From: Lactobacillus gigeriorum DSM 23908 = CRBIP 24.85
GTDB taxonomy: Bacteria; Bacillota; Bacilli; Lactobacillales; Lactobacillaceae
DNA length: 64,000 nucleotides
Direction: 5' to 3'
NCBI RefSeq assembly: GCF_000296855.1
Contig: NZ_CAKC01000093.1
Coordinates: forward strand, 90,018 to 154,017
A model generated the notes under the pieces. That model was given only the letters and a program-made list of their open reading frames with translations, was not told where the DNA came from and ran no database searches. Positions 56,800 through 64,000 of the stretch are shown here, one piece after another. Position 1 is the stretch's first letter. Every line of letters starts with the position of its first letter. Position numbers and translations under genes: made by a program.

Positions 56800-57651
56800 T
56801 TATTTCAAGACAACATCCCAGGCAGCCAATTCCGTATCGCCATAGAACTTGTGCACTAACTGTTTGGTCTTTTTAGTTTGAAATGCCTTCACTACATCCT
56901 CATACAAAGGATTGTTGCGATTCTTCTTGGTAGCAACGATTACATTAATCCACTGTTTAGAATCCTTATTAACTGGTTCAACATAGATTGTTTCTTTTTC
57001 AGTTAAGCCAGCAGTTACCGCATAGGTATTATTAACTACTGCTGCATCAACTGAATCAATTACTCGACTAGTTTGTTCGGCAGACAGCTCTTTGATCTTT
57101 AATTGTTGCGGATTCTTCACAATATCATTGATCGTAACCAAAGTCTTGCCTGGGCGCAGCTTAATCAAACCGGCATTTTTCAAGACAAACAAGGCTCTCG
57201 ATTCATTAGTAGCATCATTAGGTACAGCAATCGTTGCGCCGACAGGAAGATCTGCTAATTTATGATACTTCTTCGAATATAACCGAATTGGAGCAATGTA
57301 GGTTCTACCTATTGGCACAAGGCTACCATTATTAGCTTTATTCCAAGCATTCAAGAAAGCATAGTGTTGGAACGAATTGAGATCAATTTCGCCATCTTTA
57401 AGAGCTTTATTTGGTTGGTTATAATCAGTAAAGTTTTTTATCTTAATGGTGATTCCATATTTCTTTTTCGCCACGCTTGCTACTGAATCCCAAATCTTTG
57501 CATCTTGTTTGCTTTGACCGACAACCCCAATCGTTACTACCCGTTTATTGGTGTCACTAGGTTGCGGTCCAAAACTAAACCAACCTGCCACTAAAATCAG
57601 GACTGCAATAATAGACCAAATGATGGTATTTCTCCGTCTTCTTTTTCTCAT
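56800..57651 (-). CDS. metQ: methionine-binding protein of the NlpA/MetQ family, membrane-anchored
   Basis: 283 aa. MetQ/NlpA fold: [64 protein letters not shown] and [14 protein letters not shown]. The N-terminus (MRKRRRRNT then a hydrophobic helix to residue 27) has no lipobox cysteine, so it is apparently held by an uncleaved helix rather than as a lipoprotein. First gene after the Met T-box. Confidence 0.92.
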   Translation of the reverse strand: MRKRRRRNTIIWSIIAVLILVAGWFSFGPQPSDTNKRVVTIGVVGQSKQDAKIWDSVASVAKKKYGITIKIKNFTDYNQPNKALKDGEIDLNSFQHYAFLNAWNKANNGSLVPIGRTYIAPIRLYSKKYHKLADLPVGATIAVPNDATNESRALFVLKNAGLIKLRPGKTLVTINDIVKNPQQLKIKELSAEQTSRVIDSVDAAVVNNTYAVTAGLTEKETIYVEPVNKDSKQWINVIVATKKNRNNPLYEDVVKAFQTKKTKQLVHKFYGDTELAAWDVVLK

Positions 57652-57675
57652 TGTGATACCTCCAGAATCTTAATA

Positions 57676-57945
57676 ACAAAAAAAGCATTCATCCCTCAAA
57701 AAAGGACGAATGCTCGCGTTACCACCTTTATTTGCTTCTTACTTACGTAAAAAAGCCTCAGCGACTATCAATCAATAGTCTGTTCTGTTAACGGGAACAA
57801 CTCCGTTGCTAGCTTAACTATCACCAGCAATTATCAATCCAAGCCCATCTTCATCAGTCTCAATTCATTGCCTTTCACCAAATAGCAACTCTCTGTGAGA
57901 ATCAAGGATCTAACTACTCTGCTTTTCTAGATTCCTAAATATTAA
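57676..57945 (-). promoter_or_regulatory. methionine T-box riboswitch of metQNI
   Basis: Leftward T-box motif GGTGGTAACGCG (57715-57726), terminator stem AGCATTCGTCC / GGATGAATGCT with T7 (57676-57713). Stem I distal pairing TCTCA / TGAGA places the specifier loop at CTGATGAAG, where ATG followed by A (57852-57854) fits tRNA-Met. This fills the whole 330-bp gap between metQ and folA except for the folA terminator region. Confidence 0.9.
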
Positions 57946-57981
57946 TTGTTGTAGATAATTTATCATCATCTTTTCATGCTG

Positions 57982-58491
57982 TCAAACATTTTTTCTTTGA
58001 TAAGTAAAAAAAGTATAATCATAATCATTTCGATCATCATGAGCATGCTGTTCTTGATGGATAATTTCAAATTTCCCAAAATCTAGTTTTGGCATGAAAG
58101 TATCAGCTGCAAAGACACCTTTGATTTTTGTCATCTCTAGTCGATCAACCTCATTTTCAAGTGCTTTGAAAATACTAGCGCCTCCAATTACAGCAAATTC
58201 CTGATCATGATTGGTTTTCAAGAATTTTTTTAAACTGGTTAAGTCATAAAAGAATTCTACCTGTTCATCACCTTCATATTTTTTGGCTAAATTGCGATCG
58301 TGAGTTAGCACTAGATGTTTTCTGCCGGGTAAAACTTTTGGCAAACTTAAAAAGGTATTTTTCCCCATCACCATTGCACGTCCCATAGTTAATTCCTTAA
58401 AGTGGTGCAAATCTGCTGGCAAATGCCAAGGCAAATGTCCCTGATATCCGATACCTCGGTCTAAATCTTCTGCCCAAATGTAAGTTAACAT
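57982..58491 (-). CDS. folA: dihydrofolate reductase
   Basis: 169 aa from ATG (MLTYIWAEDLDRGIG), with AAAGGAAAACC upstream. WAEDLDRGIGYQGHLPWHLPADL holds the NADPH/folate loop and the catalytic Asp; GRAMVMGKNTFLSLPKVLPGRK and FAVIGGASIF are the other family motifs. Regenerates tetrahydrofolate after thymidylate synthesis. It lies 13 bp after thyA, same transcript. Confidence 0.95.
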   Translation of the reverse strand: MLTYIWAEDLDRGIGYQGHLPWHLPADLHHFKELTMGRAMVMGKNTFLSLPKVLPGRKHLVLTHDRNLAKKYEGDEQVEFFYDLTSLKKFLKTNHDQEFAVIGGASIFKALENEVDRLEMTKIKGVFAADTFMPKLDFGKFEIIHQEQHAHDDRNDYDYTFFTYQRKNV

Positions 58492-58504
58492 GGTTTTCCT
58501 TTCT

Positions 58505-59461
58505 TTAAACTGCAACTGGCGCTTTAATTGTGCCATGATGCCGATAAGACCGTAATTTGATGTCATCCATCGTAAAGTCCGCAACTTTTGTTTTTGCAGG
58601 ATTCAGCCAAAGCGTTGGCGATTCATAGGGAGATCTTGCCAATAATTCCTTGACTTGTTCAAAGTGATTGCGGTAAATATGAGCATCTCCTAGAGTATGG
58701 ATCAGCTCTCCAACTTCTAAGCCAGTCTCTCTTGCGATTAAGCTCAATAGCAAACTATAACTAGCAATGTTAAATGGTACTCCTAAAAACATATCTCCAG
58801 AGCGTTGATACAATTGCAAACTGATTTTTCTATCAGCAACATAAAATTGGAAAAGAACATGACATGGGGGTAAAGCACTTGTAGGGATATCCTCTGGATT
58901 CCAAGCTGTTACTAATAATCTTCTCGAATCTGGATTAGTCTTAATTTGTTCAATCACTTGAGCAATCTGATCAATAAAGCCCCCATCACGTTTTTGCCAA
59001 TGGCGCCATTGAGCACCATAAACATCCCCGAGATTGCCATACTTTTGCGCAAAGGCTTCATCCTCTACAATTTTTTGCGTAAACTTAGCCATTTCAGCTT
59101 CATACTCTTCTTTGAAGTTTGGATCATTTTGACTTCTTAAACCAAAATTCGTCATATCTAGTCCTTGATAATCTGGGCTTTTAATCCAGTTAGCAAATGC
59201 CCATTCGTCCCAAATATGGTTATGATGTTGCAATAAAAATCTGATATTCGTATCTCCCCGCAAAAACCAAAGCAACTCACTTTTAATTAGATCAAAAGGT
59301 ACTTTCTTAGTTGTCAAAATGGGAAATCCTTGACTAAGATCAAAGCGCATTTGGGCACCAAAAATACTTTTAGTGCCTGTTCCTGTTCGATCTTCCTTAT
59401 CATGACCTTCATCCATTATATGGCCCAGTAAATCTAGATAAGGTTTTTCTAATATCGGCAT
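58505..59461 (-). CDS. thyA: thymidylate synthase
   Basis: 318 aa from ATG ([15 protein letters not shown]), AAGGATG upstream; this matches the L. casei-type enzyme, including its longer small-domain insert (residues about 90-135). Catalytic cysteine in [22 protein letters not shown] nucleotide motif. Converts dUMP to dTMP, coupled to folA. Confidence 0.96.
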   Translation of the reverse strand: MPILEKPYLDLLGHIMDEGHDKEDRTGTGTKSIFGAQMRFDLSQGFPILTTKKVPFDLIKSELLWFLRGDTNIRFLLQHHNHIWDEWAFANWIKSPDYQGLDMTNFGLRSQNDPNFKEEYEAEMAKFTQKIVEDEAFAQKYGNLGDVYGAQWRHWQKRDGGFIDQIAQVIEQIKTNPDSRRLLVTAWNPEDIPTSALPPCHVLFQFYVADRKISLQLYQRSGDMFLGVPFNIASYSLLLSLIARETGLEVGELIHTLGDAHIYRNHFEQVKELLARSPYESPTLWLNPAKTKVADFTMDDIKLRSYRHHGTIKAPVAV

Positions 59462-59611
59462 TACTTTCATCCTTACTATTTTTAATTCGATTGCTATCAT
59501 AACACAACATATGTAAAATTATAACCCAAAATATACAATATTTTGTATACTTTAGGATTACAAAAAATGATATAATTTACTTAAGTATTTTCTCGATAAA
59601 GGAGTGATTAT

Positions 59612-60487
59612 ATGAGTTTTCTTTTAATGCCAATAATTGTTTTGATTTTAGTTTTTCTTGCAGCGGGATTTAGAATTATTCCCCAAAATTACGAAGGCTT
59701 AATCGAGACACTTGGCAAGTATACCAAAACTGTTAAAGCTGGACTGGTTTGGATAATTCCCTTGATTCAAAATAGTCGTAAGGTTTCTTTGGCACTACAA
59801 CCTTTAGAAATTAGCAAGTATTCGATTATTACTAAAGATAATGCTGAAATTACTACCAGTCTTACTTTGAATTATCTGGTCACTGATTCCTACCGTTACT
59901 TCTACAACAATACCGATTCTGTAGAATCAATGGTCCAACTGATTAGAGGACACTTAAGAGATATTATTGGTCGTATGGAACTAAACGATGCTTTAGGCTC
60001 CACTAGTCAAATCAACGCTCAATTAGCAGATGCGATTGGCGATTTAACTGATATCTATGGAATTAAGGTTGTCCGAGTCAATGTTGATGAATTGTTACCC
60101 AGTCCAGAAATCCAAAGAGCGATGGATAAACAACTTACCGCGGATCGTGAAAAAACGGCTGCCATCGCTAAAGCTGAAGGTGAAGCGCGCAACATTGAGT
60201 TAACTACCAAAGCCAAGAACGATGCTCTGGTAGCTACGGCAAAAGCCAAAGCTGAAGCAATAAAAACTGAAGCCGATGCAGAAGCTTATCGAATCGAGCG
60301 CTTGCAAAAATCCTTAAGTACTGCTGGCGAGGGTTACTTTAAGAATGAAAGCCTTGATTCCTTCAACAATCTTGCTAAAGGACCAAATAATTTGATCATC
60401 ATGGATAAAAGTGAAATGACTGAATTGGGAAAAGTTCCAGCAGCCAAAAAAATTTGGGACAAAGTAGCACAAGATTCTGATGAATAA
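59612..60487 (+). CDS. SPFH/band-7 membrane protein (stomatin-like)
   Basis: 291 aa. N-terminal membrane helix (about 1-20), SPFH domain (RIIPQNYEGLIETLGKYTKTVKAGL ... ELLPSPEIQRAMDKQLTADREK) and a long Ala/Lys/Glu-rich coiled coil (about 175-230). These proteins form membrane-bound rings and often shield or control proteases. No NfeD partner gene is adjacent, which is usual for stomatin-like members in lactobacilli. AAAGGAGTG upstream of ATG. Confidence 0.9.
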   Translation: MSFLLMPIIVLILVFLAAGFRIIPQNYEGLIETLGKYTKTVKAGLVWIIPLIQNSRKVSLALQPLEISKYSIITKDNAEITTSLTLNYLVTDSYRYFYNNTDSVESMVQLIRGHLRDIIGRMELNDALGSTSQINAQLADAIGDLTDIYGIKVVRVNVDELLPSPEIQRAMDKQLTADREKTAAIAKAEGEARNIELTTKAKNDALVATAKAKAEAIKTEADAEAYRIERLQKSLSTAGEGYFKNESLDSFNNLAKGPNNLIIMDKSEMTELGKVPAAKKIWDKVAQDSDE

Positions 60488-60497
60488 GCGTAAGAAA

Positions 60498-60530
60498 AAA
60501 GGCCTGTGATTACAGACCTTTATTTTTATG
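60498..60530. terminator. bidirectional terminator between the SPFH gene and the permease gene
   Basis: 10-bp stem AAAGGCCTGT / ACAGACCTTT (one mismatch), A run left and T run right. The two genes converge here; it overlaps the end of the permease gene. Confidence 0.8.
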
Positions 60531-61895
60531 CTTAATTAAATATACGACAGCTGCCAAAATTAATACCACCGCTCCAGCAATTACCGAAATTCTTGTTTCT
60601 GGATTGATGAACATAAAGGCTACTATTACTAATAGCATAACGAATGCAAAGTAATTAGAAAATGGATATAACGGTAAGGTGAACGGATGATCCTTTAAGA
60701 GCTCAGCATTGTGCTTTCTGAAGCGTAACTCGGCAAGCAAGATTACAAACCAAGGAATCATCCCTGGTAAGACTGAAGAACTAAAGACGATCACGAAGAG
60801 ATCTTGAGCGGAATGGTTAAATTGTGAGGCAATGCTATTTAAAATGAAGCCGATAAAAATTCCGCTTGAAATCCCCATGATAGCACGATCAGGAACTATT
60901 CTTTTAGAAATGTGATGAAAAATCTGCGGTGCATCACCATCATGAGACAACTTAAACAACATACGACTTGAAGAATAGATCCCTGAATTAGCTCCCGATA
61001 AAGCTGCAGTTAAAACCACAAAATTGATAATTGAAGCTGCAGCGGTAATTCCTACTTTTGCAAACGTGGTCACAAATGGTGAACCAATCATGCCAATTTT
61101 ATTCCAAGGATATATCGTAACGATCACAAAAATGGCACCGACGTAGAAAATCAAGATTCTTAGCAAAATCGATTTTACGCTTTTTACAATCGCTTCTTTA
61201 GGGTTGGCAACTTCACCAGCGGAAATGCCAAGCAATTCAATTCCTTCATAGGAACCAACGATAATGGACATTGAGAAAAAGAAGCCTTTGACTCCACCGG
61301 TAAAAAATCCACCATGAGCCCAGAGATTGCTGAAGCCCGTTGGTTTTCCACCATTGCCAATCCCAAAGAAGATCACTAGCAAGCCAAGAATGATCATCAA
61401 GATAATCGTTACTACTTTGATCATTGCAAACCAAAATTCAAGCGACGCATATGCCTTGGCACTAGTCAAGTTAGCTAGTAATAAGAAAACAATGATAATT
61501 ATCCCCGCCCATAAGGCATTGACATTAGGCCACCAATATTTTAGATATTCAGTTGCAGCTACAACTTCTGACATTCCTACAACGATATATTCGAACACAT
61601 TAGCCCACTCTGCCATATATCCGGCTAAGGGATGCACGTATTGAGTTGCATAATCAGCAAACGAACCAGTTCCAGGGTTTACATACAGCATTTCACCGAG
61701 CGCTCTCATGACGATATATAAAAGCAACCCAACAAACATGTAGGCTAACAATACTGATGGTCCAGTCCATTTAATGGTTGAACCTGATCCCATAAACAGG
61801 CCTACACCAATTGCTCCTCCAAGTGAGATCATTTCCATTTGTCCAGCAGACATTGAGCGTTTTAACTTAACGCCACTCTGTTTACCTTTACTCAT
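60510..61895 (-). CDS. amino acid permease, APC superfamily (AAT type)
   Basis: 461 aa from ATG (MSKGKQSGVKLKRSM), AGGTGA upstream. Twelve membrane segments. Family marks: EMISLGGAIGVGLFMGSGS (helix 1, substrate-binding break), GEMLYVNPGTGSFADYA and SYEGIELLGISAGEVANPKEA. Proton-coupled uptake of an amino acid; the specificity cannot be fixed (gamma-aminobutyrate, aromatic or alanine-type permeases are similar). Confidence 0.92.
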   Translation of the reverse strand: MSKGKQSGVKLKRSMSAGQMEMISLGGAIGVGLFMGSGSTIKWTGPSVLLAYMFVGLLLYIVMRALGEMLYVNPGTGSFADYATQYVHPLAGYMAEWANVFEYIVVGMSEVVAATEYLKYWWPNVNALWAGIIIIVFLLLANLTSAKAYASLEFWFAMIKVVTIILMIILGLLVIFFGIGNGGKPTGFSNLWAHGGFFTGGVKGFFFSMSIIVGSYEGIELLGISAGEVANPKEAIVKSVKSILLRILIFYVGAIFVIVTIYPWNKIGMIGSPFVTTFAKVGITAAASIINFVVLTAALSGANSGIYSSSRMLFKLSHDGDAPQIFHHISKRIVPDRAIMGISSGIFIGFILNSIASQFNHSAQDLFVIVFSSSVLPGMIPWFVILLAELRFRKHNAELLKDHPFTLPLYPFSNYFAFVMLLVIVAFMFINPETRISVIAGAVVLILAAVVYLIKHKNKGL

Positions 61896-62032
61896 ATCTT
61901 TCACCTAAAAATCCTTATATAAACACAAAATCTCTTTAATTTTATGCTTTTAGGTTAGTTAAAGCAAATTAGTTTTTAAATCTTCTACTTTTAATACTGC
62001 TTACAAAATTTCTGTAATAGCTATATCAAGGG

Positions 62033-62061
62033 TTTACCTCTGAGAAAAAGATTGCTATAAT
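62033..62061 (+). promoter_or_regulatory. promoter of tRNA-Ser
   Basis: TTTACC (62033-62038), 17-bp spacer, TATAAT (62056-62061), 12 bp before the mature tRNA end. Confidence 0.75.
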
Positions 62062-62073
62062 AGTTTAAGTTCT

Positions 62074-62162
62074 GGAGAGTTGGCAGAGTGGTAATGCACC
62101 GGACTCGAAATCCGGCGAACCAAGTTATCCTTGGCGCGCAGGTTCAAATCCTGTACTCTCCT
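62074..62162 (+). tRNA. tRNA-Ser (anticodon CGA)
   Basis: Acceptor GGAGAGT / ACTCTCC, anticodon stem CCGGA / TCCGG enclosing the loop CTCGAAA (anticodon CGA, codon UCG), a long class II variable arm (CGAACCAAG ... CTTGGCG) and T-arm GCAGGTTCAAATCCTGT. No encoded CCA. The base after the acceptor is T, whereas serine tRNAs nearly always have G as discriminator. Monocistronic; IS DNA starts about 30 bp downstream. Confidence 0.93.
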
Positions 62163-62240
62163 TATAATTATTTGCTAAAGCCTTGATATGTGATACATTC
62201 CCGGTCAAGTAGACAGGTGAAATACATAAAGCTTTTTAGT

Positions 62241-62267
62241 CCTCAGTTGATTTTTAATCAGCTGAGG
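62241..62267 (+). terminator. hairpin at the orfB end of the IS
   Basis: Perfect except one mismatch: CCTCAGTTGA / TCAGCTGAGG, followed rightward by T7. It overlaps the end of orfB. It could stop transcription entering the IS from the tRNA-Ser promoter. Confidence 0.7.
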
Positions 62268-63223
62268 ATTTTTTTAGCTTCTCTGACTTTCTTTTCGTTT
62301 ATTTCTTGCCAATATCTTTCAATCCGATGGTTTGGTGCGATTGGATAGCTCTTAATGTTGCCTTTCATTGCTTCTTTACACATTTCACCAGCAGTTAAGC
62401 CATTAAAACGTTTCTGTGGATCTTCGTTGATGTAGTAGTCTATGGTCTTGCAAATAGAATCGTTAAGTTTATCGTAACTATTTACTTGAGGGTGAAGAAC
62501 AACCCGCATTTCTTTGATAATGCCTTGCCAGCCTTCCATCGGTCCATTATCAATGCAGCAACCGACACGAGACATTGACTGAGTCATGCCTTGCTTTTCC
62601 AACTGATTCTGAAAAGGAGCGCGAGTAAATTGAAAACTGCGATCGCTATGAAAGAGCGGTTGAGCATTGGGATATGTTTTAACGGCTTGAACCAAAGCAA
62701 TGTCATTGTGCTTGCCAATGGCATAGCCGACAGGGTAGCGATCGTAGAGATCAGACACTGTGCAGAGATATGCTTTAGGCAAGCCAGGGACAACGACCTC
62801 GGTGATATCCGTACACCACTTTTCGTTAGGCTTAGAAGCATTGAAGTCTCGCTTTAGCTTGTTTTCAGCTGCTTTTTCAGGCGTTGCAGGCTTGAATTTT
62901 GGCTTCCGATATCTAGGCTTTTGCGAGCTGATGCCATTGATACACATCAAACGGTAAACGATTTTATGATAAACTGGCATCTCTCCCGGCATTTGTCGAT
63001 TAACCGCCATGGTCATCTTTTCCGTTCCGAATAAGCTGTTGTTAGACTTGGCGATCTCAATAATCTTTGCTTCGATTTTTTGGTCTCGCAATTCACGTTC
63101 GCTAATCGTACGCTTAGGATCAAAGTGCTTGTAGTAGGCTGAGCGTGCTACTTTATTGCACATCAAATCGATCTTCCAACCGTATTTTTGGTGGCAGTCA
63201 TGGATTAACTGGTATGTTTTCAT
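62258..63223 (-). CDS. IS3-family transposase OrfB (DDE integrase core)
   Basis: 321 aa. N-terminal HTH_21 region (YGTEKM-like FGTEKMTMAVNRQ), then the rve core: first Asp in KWCTDITEV, second Asp in FHSDRSFQF, Glu in CCIDNGPMEGWQG. Spacing fits the DDE triad of IS3 transposases. It starts 60 bp after the orfA stop; the orfB frame has an in-frame stop shortly upstream of its ATG. Separate initiation (GCGGTGG upstream) therefore looks more likely than frameshifting. Confidence 0.92.
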   Translation of the reverse strand: MKTYQLIHDCHQKYGWKIDLMCNKVARSAYYKHFDPKRTISERELRDQKIEAKIIEIAKSNNSLFGTEKMTMAVNRQMPGEMPVYHKIVYRLMCINGISSQKPRYRKPKFKPATPEKAAENKLKRDFNASKPNEKWCTDITEVVVPGLPKAYLCTVSDLYDRYPVGYAIGKHNDIALVQAVKTYPNAQPLFHSDRSFQFTRAPFQNQLEKQGMTQSMSRVGCCIDNGPMEGWQGIIKEMRVVLHPQVNSYDKLNDSICKTIDYYINEDPQKRFNGLTAGEMCKEAMKGNIKSYPIAPNHRIERYWQEINEKKVREAKKILS

Positions 63224-63282
63224 TTTCCACCGCTTTTTTATTGCAGTCTATCTGTATTTTGGCTGTTCGGCAAGCACATCCT

Positions 63283-63963
63283 CTATAATTGATCCAATTT
63301 TTTTAGGAATTCATTCTTCTCCTGTTCCTCTTTAAGCTTTCGCTCCAACTCTTTGATTCTGCGATTAGCCAATTCTAGCTCGGTCAGCTCTTCAGGCTGC
63401 TTATGTCGGCCTCGGTTATCGGTTAAGCCTTCTTCACCGTTAGCCAGATACTTTTGGGTCCAGCTGTAGACTTGCTGGTAGGAACAGCTAAAACTAGCAG
63501 CAGCTTCTGAATAATTTTTATCATGATTAAGACAGTATTGAACGATTTGAATTCTTTCTTGTTGGGTTGTCTTTCTTCTTGCTTTAGTCATATAGACCTC
63601 CGGATGTGGATTGTAATCTTGATTCTTTATATGACTATTATACTTGGAAACCCATTTTCTTACTGTGGAATAGCTTCTAATGCCATACTTATTGGCTAAA
63701 GAGGACAATGATATTTTGCCAGCTAAATATTCTTGAACAACCCTTTCTTTAAGTTCTTTAGAGTAATGTGCATTGTATTTAATACTCCTTAAAAAAGCAT
63801 CTTGATTGCTTTGATATTGGCGAGCCCATGACCTTATTTGCCTGCTTCCATTCTTAGGCATATTAAGTCGAATAGCTATTTTCGAGACACTCATATTGCC
63901 ATTCAAATACTGCTCAACTGCCCATTTCTTTTGTTCAAATGAGTATTTGCTTTTTCTGGACAT
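63283..63963 (-). CDS. IS3-family transposase OrfA (helix-turn-helix)
   Basis: 226 aa from ATG (MSRKSKYSFEQKKW), AAGGTGGG upstream. Longer than a usual OrfA because the HTH is repeated: SVSKIAIRLNMPKNGSRQIRSW, then SLSSLANKYGIRSYSTVRKWV, then a third (NYSEAAASFSCSYQQVYSWTQKY). A C-terminal leucine-zipper-like helix (ELELANRRIKELERKLKEE) follows, for OrfA multimerisation. This layout is typical of the IS150/IS1223 group in lactobacilli. Confidence 0.92.
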   Translation of the reverse strand: MSRKSKYSFEQKKWAVEQYLNGNMSVSKIAIRLNMPKNGSRQIRSWARQYQSNQDAFLRSIKYNAHYSKELKERVVQEYLAGKISLSSLANKYGIRSYSTVRKWVSKYNSHIKNQDYNPHPEVYMTKARRKTTQQERIQIVQYCLNHDKNYSEAAASFSCSYQQVYSWTQKYLANGEEGLTDNRGRHKQPEELTELELANRRIKELERKLKEEQEKNEFLKKLDQL

Positions 63964-64000
63964 AAAAAATCCCACCTTCGTGAATAATTGAATACTTTAT

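Larger units (their letters stand above)
62191..64000 (-). mobile_element. IS3-family (IS150 group, IS1223-like) insertion sequence, cut by window end
   Basis: Two leftward frames (orfA with duplicated helix-turn-helix, orfB with DDE integrase core). The orfB-side end is probably near 62191, where TGATACATTCCCGG begins with the TG usual for IS3 termini; the other inverted repeat is beyond base 64000, so ends and target duplication cannot be checked. Copy appears intact in coding content. Confidence 0.8.

Noticed and set aside
62074..64000. tRNA-Ser as attachment site of an integrative element
   Set aside because: The neighbouring mobile DNA is a transposase-type IS without integrase or excisionase, and no repeat of the tRNA 3' end is seen in the window.

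Overview
The window looks like a chromosomal segment of a low-GC lactic acid bacterium, most likely a Lactobacillus of the acidophilus/helveticus/crispatus group. Reasons: the gene order pepT - Nif3 - trmK - rpoD - dnaG - glyS - glyQ - recO - era - ybeY - phoH - yqeY - rpsU; two GH25 lysozymes with C-terminal SLAP (S-layer-associated) domains; T-box leaders on glyQS, hisS-aspS and the methionine ABC operon; Shine-Dalgarno-rich starts, several of them TTG or GTG. No species-level marker was identified.

Layout. 1-3 kb: a leftward trio (5-methylcytosine RNA methylase cut by the window edge, a membrane protein, a methyltransferase-like protein). 3.1-3.9 kb: signal peptidase I and a small protein. 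4-6.9 kb: a YtrA/GntR-type regulator with an ABC transporter and a palindromic operator. 7.2-22.3 kb: conserved housekeeping block (peptidase T, tRNA/rRNA maturation, primase, main sigma factor, GlyRS, ribosome assembly, S21, PpsR). 22.4-27.2 kb: YitT membrane protein, msrA, msrB and two lysozyme-SLAP proteins. 27.4-34.9 kb: aspS, hisS, dtd, rsh, prmA. 35-38.7 kb: a possible tiny membrane peptide and a 1002-aa LysM surface protein with 37-aa repeats.

38.8-54.8 kb is the accessory and most interesting part. It holds a ThrE-type exporter, a SorC-type regulator, a GNAT enzyme, a patch of decayed surface-protein genes, citrate lyase citCDEFX, a DHA2 MFS transporter, a malate/lactate (Ldh2) dehydrogenase, an alpha/beta hydrolase, a DASS dicarboxylate/citrate transporter and an RraA-type protein. 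The upstream regions of citC, the dehydrogenase and rraA share an AT-rich element built on TTTAAATATTTAAA and a cre-like box TGAAAnCGnTT. I infer one regulon: import of citrate (or another C4-C6 acid), cleavage to acetate plus oxaloacetate, then reduction (Ldh2) and/or decarboxylation (RraA). No citG, malic enzyme or OadABG is present in the window.

55-57.9 kb: metNIQ under a Met T-box. 58-61.9 kb: folA, thyA, an SPFH protein and an amino-acid permease. 62-64 kb: tRNA-Ser(CGA) followed within about 30 bp by an IS3/IS150-family element that runs off the window end.

All functional calls rest on motif recognition and synteny by eye; no database search was run. Start sites were moved from the longest reading frame where a clear ribosome binding site favoured an internal start.
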